Counted from the stretch's first letter, positions 12,301 to 24,300 are shown. The stretch is 64,000 nucleotides of DNA from Patiria miniata (GCF_015706575.1 NW_024037058.1:7441806-7505805), one strand, 5' to 3'. The notes: generated by a model not told the origin, from the letters alone. Translations and numbers: made by a program.

Positions 12301-13566
12301 TTTTTGGACAATTTGCACCTGATGAGATCAAATAAGGAAAACAATTGTCATGGGGCAGTTGCTTTGTAAAATAGCTGGCACAATACTTTCCCCATTGACG
12401 GGAGCCTCCGTGAATGTACAGCGATAGTGTGATCGGAAATTGTTTTGTTAAAAACAAGAATCTGACAAAGTCTATGGTTTGTTACAGGTAGAGTATAACA
12501 TTTGTCATTTGTGCATTTTTTTCATTTGAAGCAACACAAGTGCTTAAAATCTAAAGATGGTTGCTTAACAACTAACATAATGAAGTGTTAGCTCAGTGAA
12601 TGCCGTTTATTCTGAGAAAACAATATTCTAGGATCTCAATTTCAAATTGAAAGTTGTTGAGTCATGTTTTGAAATGCGCCCGAAATCGGGGTCCGGGACA
12701 CGTTCTCATTCAGCGGATTGCAGCTACGCGATGTCACGCACTGAACTGACGAATTATAGCAGCCGCGCATGCATGTGCATCGTGTCAACGCTTGCGCACA
12801 CAGATTCACGGCTTGTTTTTGTAATATTATTTTTAACTGGAACAGTATATTAGCTCTCATTTCCGTTAGTGCGCTATTATGATCCTCCCATCGCAATGGA
12901 CACATACCAAACAACATTGTAGTAGTGAGACGCAGCCTCCTCCAAACTTTCCTCTGCGATGGGTTTTGAAGGAAGAGGTTTCTGTAGCAGAGGCTGTCTG
13001 AATGTGCCACGATGGAGGCCATTGATTCTCGGCTTCACGGAGGGGTTGCTAGTTGTCGGCGTTGCTTGCTCTGGTGACGAGATGTTCTCATCGTTCACTG
13101 TCTTATGGCAAGATTCTTTTTCGCCGTCATTAGAGCTGCTTGTCAGTTTTGAACTCTGTTCTGTAGGTCCTGAAGGTTGGTTTGGAAGTGAGCAAGGCAG
13201 TATTGCAGCATCAGTCAAACAGCTCACTAGCTTAGCACCACTGACCTTACCCGAATGTGAATTTTCTTTAGCTGCTGCTGAGTGACCACTAGCAAAACCA
13301 GTGTTAACCCGAGGTCGTTCCAACTTTGTCCGAGAACTTGGACCGTTACAGGACAGCTGTTCGGCAGATTCTTTCTTCTGCTGCACGAGTTGCAGAACGT
13401 TTGATGTCCCTGTTGAGACTTCTGTGTTCATCAGAGATGGATTAGAAGTTGACGAATTTGGAACAGATCTTTGTGCAGTACTGGTAGTGTTTCCTGCAAA
13501 TGGTGGGGTAAACCTTGGCCGTTTGCTAGCTGAGGCGAGCTGTGAGGGAGCCGCCGAACGTCTCAT
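3372..13566 (-). CDS. RAD54B: RAD54B DNA repair/recombination ATPase (complete, 21 coding exons)
   Basis: Swi2/Snf2-family translocase that works with RAD51/DMC1 on duplex DNA in the nucleus. Exons in transcript order: 13566-12908, 12318-12275, 12062-12008, 11828-11741, 11159-10995, 10859-10612, 10211-10164, 9794-9713, 9074-8994, 8883-8734, 8385-8329, 8058-8004, 7903-7797, 7610-7538, 7364-7108, 6570-6406, 6088-5962, 5247-5141, 4650-4585, 4304-4191, 3590-3372. These sum to 2967 nt (988 aa; human is about 910) and all phases close. The start [10 protein letters not shown] matches the vertebrate N terminus. Then follow the [10 protein letters not shown] module, Walker A D-D-M-G-L-G-K-T (about 421-428), the D-E-G-H box (about 526-529), L-T-G-T-P-V-Q-N-D-L-Q, and [13 protein letters not shown]. 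The C-terminal L-F-T-L-H-E-S motif is diagnostic for RAD54B over RAD54L. A 5' UTR splice acceptor probably lies at 13597. Confidence 0.97.
3601..3715. repeat. Minisatellite, unit about 11 bp (GGTAACCAAAA-like)
   Basis: Repeats of ggtaaccaaa with small variations lie in the last RAD54B intron. Read on the minus strand they yield a periodic hydrophobic frame that explains much of an apparent 304-codon open frame. Confidence 0.85.
3798..4128. mobile_element. Short inverted-repeat (MITE-like) element in a RAD54B intron
   Basis: The left end reads agtcggtctctggttag and the right end gaccagagaccgagtat, about 14-18 bp of inverted repeat flanking 330 bp. The interior has long T tracts and a g-c-a-a-tagagggcgctg segment near 4039-4054. 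There is no coding capacity. The class is unknown and target-site duplication was not confirmed. Confidence 0.5.
4465..4572. repeat. Tandem repeat, unit about 30 bp (ataccaaggtagaa-ttataccaatt)
   Basis: Four imperfect units of ataccaaggtagaattataccaatt sit in a RAD54B intron just downstream (gene sense) of the exon at 4585-4650. Confidence 0.8.
4885..5035 (+). repeat. tRNA-derived SINE (family A), copy 1
   Basis: The A box ggatagctcagttggtagagc and B-box-like ggtcgcggcttcaaacc are about 50 bp apart. The tail is atttctttgttcaac and the leader includes caaagacattgac-aaatggggaactgccaa. The same leader, tRNA body and tail recur at 30765, 34200, 52600 (+) and 47425 (-), which defines a family. 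Confidence 0.75.
5490..6020. repeat. About 197-bp tandem triplication that includes a RAD54B exon 3' end and donor
   Basis: Units start near 5490, 5690 and 5885. Each carries 55 bp equivalent to the 3' end of RAD54B exon 5962-6088 plus its donor, then intron with the dispersed atcctacaaa sequence. The extra exon-like segments are 5568-5622 and 5766-5820 (minus strand). The genuine one is 5962-6016. Unit spacing is 198 and 196 bp. Confidence 0.85.
6693..6995. repeat. Three-copy tandem repeat of about 108 bp
   Basis: Units begin near 6708, 6816 and 6923 with gtgataaagtgtcttgcctg, followed by aggacacaagcac and a caatctactgtcaatacagg segment. The gtcttgcctgaggacacaagc phrase resembles the tail of SINE family B, so the array may have arisen from a SINE tail. 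Confidence 0.8.
8600..8790. repeat. About 106-bp tandem duplication covering the 3' end of the RAD54B DEGH exon
   Basis: Sequence from 8605 repeats from 8711. The genuine exon end is at 8734 with a gtaag donor. The duplicate at 8628 has the donor changed from gt to at (minus strand), so it is probably silent. About 48 bp of exon-like sequence, including the K-N-T-N-I-K-T-T-S codons, is copied. Confidence 0.8.
9119..9638. mobile_element. 520-bp MITE-like element with 15-bp ends TTAAAGCTATAGTCC
   Basis: The left end at 9119-9133 and right end at 9624-9638 are perfect inverted repeats. Both include TTAA, which could be a piggyBac-type target site, but TTAA is also found in other MITE families. 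There is no coding capacity. Internal CG-rich sequence is shared, inverted, with 12480-12860. Confidence 0.65.
11195..11710. repeat. Degenerate 11-bp array (ATTGACTTGTG unit), intron of RAD54B
   Basis: About 500 bp of imperfect gacttgtgatt units. The same unit, in either orientation, builds arrays at 22500-22660, 32690-32950 and 48145-48470. Confidence 0.8.
12480..12860. repeat. Inverted, degraded relative of the 9119-9638 element
   Basis: On the complement, this stretch shares ataattcgtcag-tcagtgcg, the gcgtagctgcaat segment and the flanking atttgaagcaacacaag-type sequence with the element at 9119-9638. The terminal repeats are not intact here. Confidence 0.6.
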
Positions 13567-14197
13567 GATTCAGGTGTTATCTTCAAAACATCAGATCTGC
13601 AGATCAGGAGTACAAAAAAATCTGAATCCAGGGAAGAAAAAAAAAAAATAATCAGCCCTACGCTAAAATTTAGTTTACTCCAACATTAAACAACTGAGCC
13701 ATTTCATACGGAATTGCAGGCTTGTAAGCCTTGCATTCAAAAAAAGGGAAAAAGCAGAGAAACTACCAAATGTAGTACTATTTCCGACATGATTGAGCAA
13801 AAACTGGCAATAAAGAAAAAAAATCTTGACTTTGTCTTTGACTTTGTCTTTAAATAAACATTGGCTAGGCTTACACAAAAATAGGCCTAGGAATACCTGG
13901 TTAATTTTGATAGGGCCAAACATCAAGCATTATATATTACAACATGAAAGAGAATTCAATTATTGACAAAAATAATTTTCATTTTTTTTTGAAAATATGA
14001 AAATGTTGATGCAAATGTGAAGTCTGGTTGAACAGAAATAACCATCCTGGCCGGTTCACGCCGGTAAACCCTACTTAATTTATCTTACCTCAACATTGTC
14101 ATTGGCTGTGTTGATGCTATTATTAGTTTTTAAAAATCTTAATCTGTGTTTTAATTTTTCCAATTCCATGACGAAGTCTTCACCACACACGTCATGC

Positions 14198-14248
14198 TAG
14201 ACCCGTGAACGTGGCTAGGCTATATACAACGCCACGTTCACGGGTCTA
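14198..14248. repeat. Perfect 18-bp inverted repeat with 15-nt loop
   Basis: Arms tagacccgtgaacgtggc (14198-14215) and its exact complement (14231-14248) flank taggctatatacaac. It lies in the divergent promoter region. Confidence 0.9.
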
Positions 14249-14739
14249 ACGTCATGCATGTCATGCGCGTCATGTGAACTAAAAGTAAAACCGTAATGTG
14301 TCCGGAAACTGGACAACCTCACAAGTTCTAATTCTCAACCAGCAGTAAGGCTTACAGGCATTTATGTTAAATAAAGACACCTCGCAAAGTTAGCCAACAA
14401 GATATTCATCCAAAATATATTCCTCATATATCGCTGAACCGGATAAATACTCCAAAAGATAAAATACGCTACGAAAACTTGACGAAGTTCACGAGTTTGA
14501 TTCTTCCCGCCGCATGTCTAGTTTCCGCCGCGGGTCGATCGTCGTGGATGGGATGATCCGTGATATTAAGCCAAATTTAAGAAGTCAAGTACATGTATGT
14601 CTATATGTGTCGGCCGTACAGTCAAAAGATTTGGAAACCAGTCTAGACGAATTTTGCATGACATCGTCGCAAAATTAATCCATCTGGAGAAGTAAACATT
14701 CCAAAATACACCAATTATTGTTAAATGGACAAAATTGCA

Positions 14740-15065
14740 TATTTTGTTCTAGTTTATTTTTGTCGTCTGCGCTGCGTCAACTGTATGCAGTAAATTAAAC
14801 GACTTGTGATTGGTCAATTTTTCGAGTACAGGGCAACATCTGTTACTTTGACCAATATTAATAAAGTCTTAGTGTTAAACTTTCGCCCAATGACTTTGCG
14901 CGCCAAAGGTTAATCTGTTTCGTCTGCTAGCTCCATCTGCATGCAGTAAATGAAATGACTTGTGATTAGTCAATTTTTTCCAGTACAGGGCAACTTCTAT
15001 TACTTTGACCAATCGTTTATGTCCTTATGTTAAACTTTCGCTTAATGACTTTTGCGTGGCAAATT
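14740..15065. repeat. Two-copy tandem duplication of about 165 bp carrying CCAAT-like and E2F-like sites
   Basis: Both copies have tgcatgcagtaaat-type sequence, acgacttgtgattggtcaatt, agtacagggcaac, ctttgaccaat, and ttaaactttcgc-caatgacttt. The first copy ends in tttgcgcgccaaa. The second has tttgcgtggcaaa, a weakened version of the E2F-like site. Confidence 0.75.
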
Positions 15066-15360
15066 GATCGGTGTCATATAAACATTGACTTATTTTTAAA
15101 CCGGTCTCTCTGTTATTGCATGTATAATATTATAACGATTTCTGCGAGGTGAGACATGTGCAATGTGCTTAAGAGTCCGTTTTGCTTTGGAGTCAAACTT
15201 TTTATCTACACCGGAAACTAAATTTTGTTAGGCCTAGATTGTTTTGTTCGGGTGGAGTAAATTATTTTATTTTCTGTTTCATTTCAGCGGCACGGCATTG
15301 CATGCAGCAGAATGATGGATTTTACGAACTTCTGTCGTGACGTGATATAATTGCGGAAAG

Positions 15361-18300
15361 ATGTTTCACAACACTACTCGAGGCAAACAGGCAACAGTGT
15401 GAGTAGAAAAGCTAAAATAATGCCCCGGGTTCGGGGTGTGCTAGCCCAGGTTGGACTCCGTTGTGTCAGTCGTAATGCATGTAATGCAATGAACATGATG
15501 AAGACGCCCCGACTGTAGGCCTATTCTGTTTTTAAATTAGGCCTAGATTTGGGAATGGTTTCAATTTGCCTCCTCTATGTTTTTATCAAATCTGACATTT
15601 AATTAAAGTAGGCCTAGATTTCATTTTCTTATTTTTAACGAGTGTCTTTTTAGGATTTTGTTTTAAAGAGAAATAAAGTCTGAGAACCATTTGGATTTTG
15701 GTTGATCATGGAGGTAGAATTAGAATTAGTCTAATTCTACCTCCATGGGTTGATGTAGGCCTAGCCCTAGGCCTTGTCTGGTTCTAACAGCCAAAGATCC
15801 TGATATTTAATACTACTACCAACTACTAGATAAGGGAACCAGACGGTTGACTGCCTTAATAGTAGCCACTGTGTTTTTAATTAGCATCCCTAACTCTATC
15901 CTACTATACTGGGCATAGGCCTAATTATGGTCTGGAACTGCAACTTCTATCAAATTAAAAAAGTTCTCTGTTTTTAACAGACGACCATTCATCAAACATC
16001 AGTCAAGTGCTGTCCCAGTTCCTCCATCTTCAGCCAGTGAAATCTTTGGCTCCCAGTCATTTCGAGAGGATGATGATTATGATGACGATGAAATAGACAT
16101 AACTGCATCTCAACTTATAAGAGAAAGCAACTTCAAAGGTTGTGGCATTCACTGTTGCAAATGTTCAATTTTAATCTATGTTCAGTTCACTTTGTTTAAA
16201 AGAATACAATAGCATACAAAACAAATTTAAATGGGACACTGTTTGCCCACAGACTTTACTATTTAAAACAGTTTTAGGAGAAACTATTTCTTCATTGAGA
16301 CAAATCAACTGTTAAAGCAAAATACAAATTTTTAAACTTTAGCAGAAGAAACATCTTTAAAAAGTTATAATGAATATTTTGTTTTAATTTGAAGGTTAAT
16401 TATTGATCTTTAAGATGCATCGTCGGTTGGAATTTACAATGACAGTCAGGACTTTTTGTTACATCAATAAGTTTAGTTAAACAAAATGCAAAGACAATTG
16501 CAAACTACTGTAAAATATATTTTTGAACTTAAAAAAAAAGATTTATTGCTATTTGAACAGGATGACAAATAGTTTATTGTGTACTAGGCAGTGTTTGTAA
16601 TTTTACCCTATTATTGTAAGACCGATAACTGTGGCTGACACCAAGTTGTTTATTTAATCTCAAGCATAATTTTTTGTCGAAAACAAAGTTCCAACAGCTC
16701 CACGTGGGATTTTGAAAAGAAGTAGCTATCCTGCAAGGAGAGACCATTTAGAGGAAAGCTTCTTTGGATCTCAAAGTGGCTTGTTTGATGAAAGCAGCAG
16801 TCATTATGAAGATCCTAATGATTCGCCAGCTTTTGATTTAAATGACGATGAAGATCTATTTGGCAGCCAGCATGGTCTTGCAAGCCAGCAACCGTTTTCT
16901 CAAAGTGAAGATTTGATACCAAGCTCCCAGCCCGTTAGGTAATTGTTTTTGGTCTATTTTTTTTAGTCAGCAATGTGAAATTTAATATTCATTTTCATTA
17001 GAAATAAATCATTTATACAGTTCAAGTCAAACAGCAAGCATGTGTACTACATTACAACAAATTCATAAATTGTGTTAAGTGAAGATACTTTTCAATAAAA
17101 AGAATTTGTAAATGTTTGTGCTATACTGTGGACACACACAAAATCTGTGTAAGCTAGATCCCACATCCTTTTTGAATATTAAAAGACTTAATTGACACAT
17201 TGAATATACTTGAAAGTTTACTGCAGTTTCAGAATACAAAAATAATTAAATAAAGAATTAACCTGTTTTGATGCGAAAATGCTGTGAGAATGATTTTCTT
17301 TTGAAATGTTATATTACTGAGCATACCCAAATCAAAATTGAAACAATTGAGACGAATTTCAATTTAGAAATTATTTAGTTTTTGGGGTCAGTATTTTTAT
17401 TGTCTCTTTCCTATTTCCCAGACATGGGCAACGGTTCATTCCATCGTTTACACCCAAGAGAGTGAGAATTGCTGATGCAGTAACTAGTCAAGTAACAAAT
17501 AGCACCAGGCCAGGCAACCATGACATTTACGGTAGCCAAACTCCAGCACTGGTTCAAGAAAGCCCATATGGTGCACTGGATATCCCGGGTAAGTCAATTT
17601 ACATATTTCCATCACTAATATGCGTTTTTTCCTTGCACAGCCAGTTAACCAGTTCGTCTCATTTTCCCTGAATTTTGCATGTGAAATTTGTGTTGTTAGC
17701 CTTTGAGAATCTCAATATTGTCTAATTCTCTTTTAGAACTTTTCAGCTAAATATTAATCCTAAATTTAAAATACATGTTCAATTTTCTGCTGTGTCATTT
17801 CCATTTGAGACTTCCGAGTATCATGAAAACTCTCAGTTAATTCAAAAACTTGTATAAATTTACTGGGCAATATTTCACAACTTCAGATATATCTTTGTCG
17901 AGTTTACTTCCAATAACATGCTAACTGGAGTCCAAGTGTTAATAAAGTAGGTGGAACAGTTGGAGCTTAAAAGAGTTATGATTGAGATCCAATATTGTGT
18001 ATGACAGCTAGATGTATCATACATTCAGCCCTATGTCCCCATTAACACATTATGACTGTGGAAACTGCCTTTCACATATTCTGTTCGCTAGGATTTACAA
18101 CCCCAGGTGGAACCACACATTCCGGCAACAAGCTGCGCTCTGTGACGGAGATCCGTATCCTTTCCACACAATAAAGTGAATTCCATTTTACAGGAGGGTT
18201 GGTAAATGTGACCTGTACTATGGCTAGTAATGAATTAAGAGATCATCCAAAAAGTTGTTTGGCGGGAAAAAATAATTACCACATTATAGAATTTGCAAAA

Positions 18301-21300
18301 TTTAATCTCTCAAGATGAGATAGTGAATAACAGTAGAACTGCTCTTACACCCTAAATCAACCATAAATGTTTTAGAACCATGCCTTGATGTATTATTGTC
18401 AAATGACTGTTATTATCCGTAAAGAATAACAAAAAGCTAAGCAATACAGGAGTGTGTTTCCCTTTCCATACTTCAATATTGTGCAGTCAAAAGTCCTAGA
18501 TGATGTAAGTAAAACAATTGATCTCTGTATTATGTTATTTAAATGTTAAGTCAGCCAGCTCTGCTGAGGACCACAGAAACTCACAAAATTGATTTGAGTA
18601 CATGGTATTTGTACTGCAGACTGCTTGATTTTAATTTAAGGTACTTTCCAACATGCCGATATCTATATCTGGCTATTTTATTATTTGTATTTTACTAGCA
18701 ACCTAGCAAGAAGTGGGATCTAAAACTTATTCAAACCAACATTTTGATCATTAAATAAACAAAAAGTTGAAGGGTCGAAATGTGCGGAGAGACATTTTTC
18801 CTACCAGTTTCATTGCGGTCACAGAATACGTAGAACCCCACATTAATAAACAAGAAACTGATTTCAAAATATTGTAATTTGGCCTTTTCTCTGGTAATAA
18901 AAAACTATCTGGTCATTTTCTTCTAAGGTCCTGTATACAGACAAGCACATGGTTGTATGTGCTCCCACTGGATCAGGCAAGACGGCTGTGTTTGAATTGG
19001 CCATCGTACATTTGCTGATTGCTATGGGAGCCAATGCAGTCAAGGCTAAGATTGTTTACAGTAAGTTACAAAATATAACTGATTACATTTTTGTGTGGAG
19101 ACAAATATTGCTTTGAGTTCTAGGGTAGTTATTAACTTGTACTGTAATAGTTGTAGGTTCACTAGTTGATCTAGTAAGTTTTACATGAAGCAAAAAGGAT
19201 TTAATTCCACTGATACATGCAAATGTTACAGTTCGGGAAAGTCCTCATCACAAGACAATTACAAGTCGTCCATTCCCAAGAATATTCACAAGCTATTCAA
19301 ATATATGACAAGTACATAGGACCAAATTTTACACTATTGTATTTTTCCTCTAATCCCTTTTTCTTTAATTCCAGTGGCCCCAATCAAAGCCCTGTGCAGC
19401 CAGAGATGCCAGGACTGGAAAGACAAATTTGAACCTTTAGGGCTGAAGTGCCAGGAACTGACCGGTGACACAGAATTGGACGACTACTTCCAACTGCAAG
19501 AGGTCAACATTGTCATGACCACACCTGTAAGTGCACATATTTTTTCATTAATTAACCATAAGCCCTAACTCCCTAGGGGGTGTGCAAAATTATATTGAAA
19601 TTGGAGGATTCAGGACAGTAAGGGCTATCACTTGAATAACTATTACATTGTATTTACTCCTTGATGATTCCTTGAAACTATTTAGTGCTGGGGCACTGTT
19701 TTAAGGAGCTGTCAGGCAGAGCGGACTAAACTGAGGGTTAATATATGTACTCCATGCATGATTATACCATCTTTGGAAAACATACAAAATATAACTGGGA
19801 AGTAAGGTTGAAAAATAAGTGTTAATTTACCTGCTGTCCACCTCTGGAGGTTCACTCCTGCATGGTTCTTTGAGTTTCTCAGGAATAGTGTAATGAAATT
19901 ACCTTCAGTTATTTTGTACCCAATACATTGCACTTACATGTAAGAAGCTTTTAAAGTGTCACTCCTTGTTGCCTTTTGACCTTGTTAATTTTGGAATAAT
20001 CCATTATTTGTGCAGTTATAAGTAAATGGAACAGTCCAAGTTGGTTGGCTGGAGATTAGCCTTTTACAGGTTTAGCTCACTATTGTTTGAAGTGACCTAT
20101 ATCTCTCTGGAATAATCCATTATTTGTGCAGTTATAAGTAAATGGAACAGTCCCAGTTGGTTGGCTGAAGATTAGTTCTTTACTGGTTAAGCTCACTTTT
20201 GTTTGAAGTGACCTATATCTCTCTGGAATAATCCATTATTTGTGCAGTTATAAGTAAATGGAACAGTCCAATTTGGCTGGCTGGAGATTAGCCTTTTACA
20301 GGTTAAGCTCACTATTGTTTGAAGTGACCTATTTCTCTCTCCTTGCTAGGGCCAGACAGCAAGTTACAATGGTCTTTTGTTATGTATTAAGCTTCTCTGG
20401 CCATGCTCTAGTCTGGCATGATTTAAGTCATCAGCTCATTCCAGAAGGATTTTCTTAAGCCATGTAAAACTGTGGCGCAAGCAATTTCAATAGGAACATT
20501 TGTGACTGGGACACGCCCAGAGAACATCCACAGGGCTGTTGGATGTTCTTGCTGTTTCATTTCTTTCTGTATGCAAGTTTTGTATTTCCTTTCTAAATGA
20601 TGGGTCCAATCCAGCCATTTCTTTTCTCCTGATTTGTATGTTTCTTGTGCATGTGGTCAGGTTACAGTTTTGTCAGGTCTTTATCCGGGGGAGGGCGTTG
20701 CCCGGACTGTGGCTGTTTTGTTTGTTGCACATTTTAAATTGAAATTGGCTAACAGATCTCCAAGCTTTAGTACCATGTGCACTTCTAATAAAGGAATACT
20801 GACTTTATTGCACGAACGAATTAAATACACTAATATAAATAAACTATTAAAAAAGAGCACTTCAGTGCCATTCAGTCTGTCAGTTATTGCATTCAAAATA
20901 TGCATTTGTTTGTCATGTGTTCATTTAATGTTAATCTGATTTTTTCCTAGGAAAAATGGGATAGCATGACCAGAAAATGGAGAGACAACAAATGTTTGGT
21001 CCAGCTGCTGAAACTCTTCCTCATTGATGAGGTACTTTTCCAGATTTGCATTACCATCTTTAAAAACATGGCTTAGAGTACAATATTTATTAGGCTAGAC
21101 ACCATGCATATTTTTTATTTTGGCCACTTTTCAGAGAATTAGTTGGGTTTTTTTTAATGTTTCTGAAATAGACTCCCAAAGTCCTCCAGTTGTCTGAAAC
21201 TATCCTCAAAAGTGAAATACATTCCATTTTCCCCTGCAATATAATATTTCAGGTACACTGCTAAATTTGATTTGTAACACTGGTTGACCATGCCAAAAGT

Positions 21301-24300
21301 CAGTTCATTGTGAACGTAGACTAAAACTTGCAGGGATTACAATATACATGTACATCATTTGTTTTGGCAGGTTCATTCTCTGAATGAGGAAAACAGGGGT
21401 GCAACCGTTGAAGCAGTCATCAGTCGCATGAAGACAGTGCAAGCGGCTGTTGTAAGAGAGACAACAACAAATGAAAAGAAGCAAGGAGAGGAGAGAACAC
21501 CAGAGCTACGATTTCTCGCTGTCTCAGCTACCATTCCAAATATTGAAGATGTAAGAGCAGAATTTTTTTCCCATGCATTTGAACGTTTGCAATTGTTATA
21601 ATAATACAGGGGTGAGTTTTGCCAAGATTTAAAAAAAAAATCCCTGTTGAAATAGGCAATTTGAGAGGTTTTACCTTAAAGGTGTCCCAATGAAAGTTGG
21701 TGAACATGACAGGAAAAAAATTAATTGGTACTTTAAGGGGTGAGTTTAGGCAAATACAAACATATACCATAGTCCTGGTTGCATTACAAAAAGTTTTCTC
21801 ATTTGTTTCTGCAGGTTGCTAAATGGCTGGAGACTGGTGGAAATCATGCAGTTTATCACAAGTAAGGATTTGGCCAACTTAAAGACAGCATTTATGAATC
21901 CAATGTCAGTTTTCAGAGAGCTTGACTTTTCAAGCCTCTAATGATTGCATATAATGTTAAGCTAATTAAGATGAAGAAGTAAACTTAGGTGCATTAATAA
22001 AAGGAAATAAGATGGTATAGATTAAAAGATTCTCCAAGACATTTTTCAATCTGTGTATTTTTGGGAATCTGAGCCCTTGAATAATTTTAATTTTACAGAC
22101 TAGATGAAAGCCACAGACCAGTCAAGCTAAGAAAGGTGGTCCTGTCCTACCCCTGCTCAGAACGAATGTCTGAATTCCGGTTTGGTCTGTCCCTCAACTA
22201 CAAACTCAGCGGTGTCATCCACACATACTCGGACCAGAAACCAACCCTTGTGGTGAGCTCAGTAGAATTATTTTAAAGCCTCTAAAAATACGCATACGTT
22301 TATTCACACTTCATTAATTTACAACATTTTGGTGGTAAGGAGTGACCAGAATTGGTGACCATTTAATTAATAGCCAAGTCGTTCATATGGTTTTTGATGA
22401 ACTTTGGTGCAGTATTACAATCACGTTTTTTATTGACTTTAAAAAATAATAATCATGATCTCTTTTGAAATGAAAGTTATGAGAGGAAAGTGATAAAATA
22501 TACAGCAAAGACGTGGTCAAGTCTTCACAATTCAAATCGCAAGTCAAGTATTTCAAATCACAAGAAAGACGGGATAAACGATGACGTTTGAACGGCTAAT
22601 ATTAACTTCAGTGTAGATGACTTGAGATTGACTCATGATTGACTGTGATAAATTGTGAGTACTTGACTAACAGCTTTGCTCCAAAAAGAAACATTTTGCT
22701 CATGCTTTGTACATTGAACAATTAAATGTTCTCAATTGTCGTTTGGTCTCAGTTTTGTGCCACCCGTAAAGGCGTACAGCAATCAGCAAGCATACTGGTC
22801 AAAGAGGCCCGTTTCATCATGAACGCCCAGCACCGCCAAAGACTGCAGAAGATGGCCAATATGGTCAGGGAAATCAAACTAAGAGGTGGGAGTTTATGGT
22901 ATTCCCAGCATTTAGGTTTTTCTTGTAGTCCCATATTGAAATAAAACAAGTCTTTGGGGAATTTGTAAATTTTAGATTGATTTTGTCAGTTGAAATTTAT
23001 TCAATATTTTTTTTTGTGACAAACATTTCACTGATTTTAAAAAAAATTTGACTGTTCTTTACCCAGGAAAGGTTAGAATAAGATAAATGTTTAGTCAAAA
23101 ACTTTGGTACACTTGCAGAATAGTAAACTTTTCTAAGCTTATTTTTGAATTTAAGAATTTTTCAAATTATACCTTGACGCCAAATAGGGTATAAGTTGCA
23201 CATAATTAAAGCATATTCCACTGCCTTACCCATCCACCTTAGCACTATTTGTACAAAAAAAATGTTGTCATGACTGTTTCTAAATGCACATATTAACGGG
23301 TGTATTTGGTTTTCCTACATGTATTTTGTTTTGTGTGCTCGATCTTTTAAAAAATTTGGTCAGAGTTATTGCTGAATGGTGTTGCCTTTCACCACGCTGG
23401 ACTGGATGCCCAAGACAGGAAATTCATCGAGGACTTGTTCATCAGTGGAGACATTCCAGTTCTCTGTAAGAAAAGAGGCATTATAAATCTTATATCCAGT
23501 CATTTTATCTGGGAAAGAGCTTAATCTAGGGGCCCTCTAATTTTGTTGAAAGAGCTGAATAATTAAAAGAAAGATATTTAAAAAATAACAAGCTTACTTT
23601 TAACTCATAAATTGCTAAAAAAGTAATCAAATGCCAATAACTGCTCTCTACTGATTTTCTTTTTATTGAGGAATTCATTTATTTATTTATTTAATCATTC
23701 AATTCTTTCTGGTATTAAAATTGGCAAGGACTTGAAAAAAAGGTTTGCTTATAACATTCTCATGTGATTTCATAGTTGCAACCAGTACTCTAGCCATGGG
23801 CGTCAACCTACCAGCCCATCTGGTAGTGGTGAAATCAACGCAGCACTACGTATCGGGAATGTACTGTGAGTACACCGAGACCCAGATACTGCAGATGATT
23901 GGCAGGGCTGGACGGCCGCAGTTTGACACCACAGCTACTGCTGTCATCATGACCAAACACGACAGCAAGGTGAGCAAAAAAAGATGTCGTTAGACAAAAA
24001 AATGAATTTCTGATATAGAATCACATGCACTCAATTGAACTTAGTCAGATGAGGCAAGTAGTTCAATCTTGCCATGAATGTTGAGAATTAGGCTGATAGA
24101 ACAACTTCAGTGTCAAAGCTTCGCGGCATTCTTCTTTTTTATTATAAAGTCATTAATTTATTTTGTTTTGTATTCAGAGGAAGTATGAGGCCCTCTTGAA
24201 TGGAGCTGATGATATTGAAAGCAGGTAAGACCCAAAAGCCAAAATACCACCGAGCATTTAGCATTAACTATTTTAGATTGAACCTTGCATTCCCTACTTG

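Larger units (their letters stand above)
13567..15360. promoter_or_regulatory. RAD54B/HFM1 divergent intergenic region
   Basis: It lies between two start codons 1.8 kb apart on opposite strands, so it must hold both promoters. Visible sites are ttcccgcc (14514-14521, E2F-like), tttgcgcgccaaa (14895-14907, E2F-like), and gattggtcaa/gaccaat pairs (CCAAT-like) in a duplicated block at about 14740-15065. A run of gtcatgc repeats lies near 14249-14275. HFM1 probably has a 5' UTR exon from 15288 (after atttcag), and RAD54B one ending at 13596. Promoter function is inferred from position and motifs. Confidence 0.7.

Noticed and set aside
18437-18450. Conventional acceptor atacag at 18449 for the HFM1 exon
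   Set aside because: It puts the conserved F-P-Y-F-N region out of frame with the upstream exon. The upstream AG at 18436 keeps frame and restores the expected residues.
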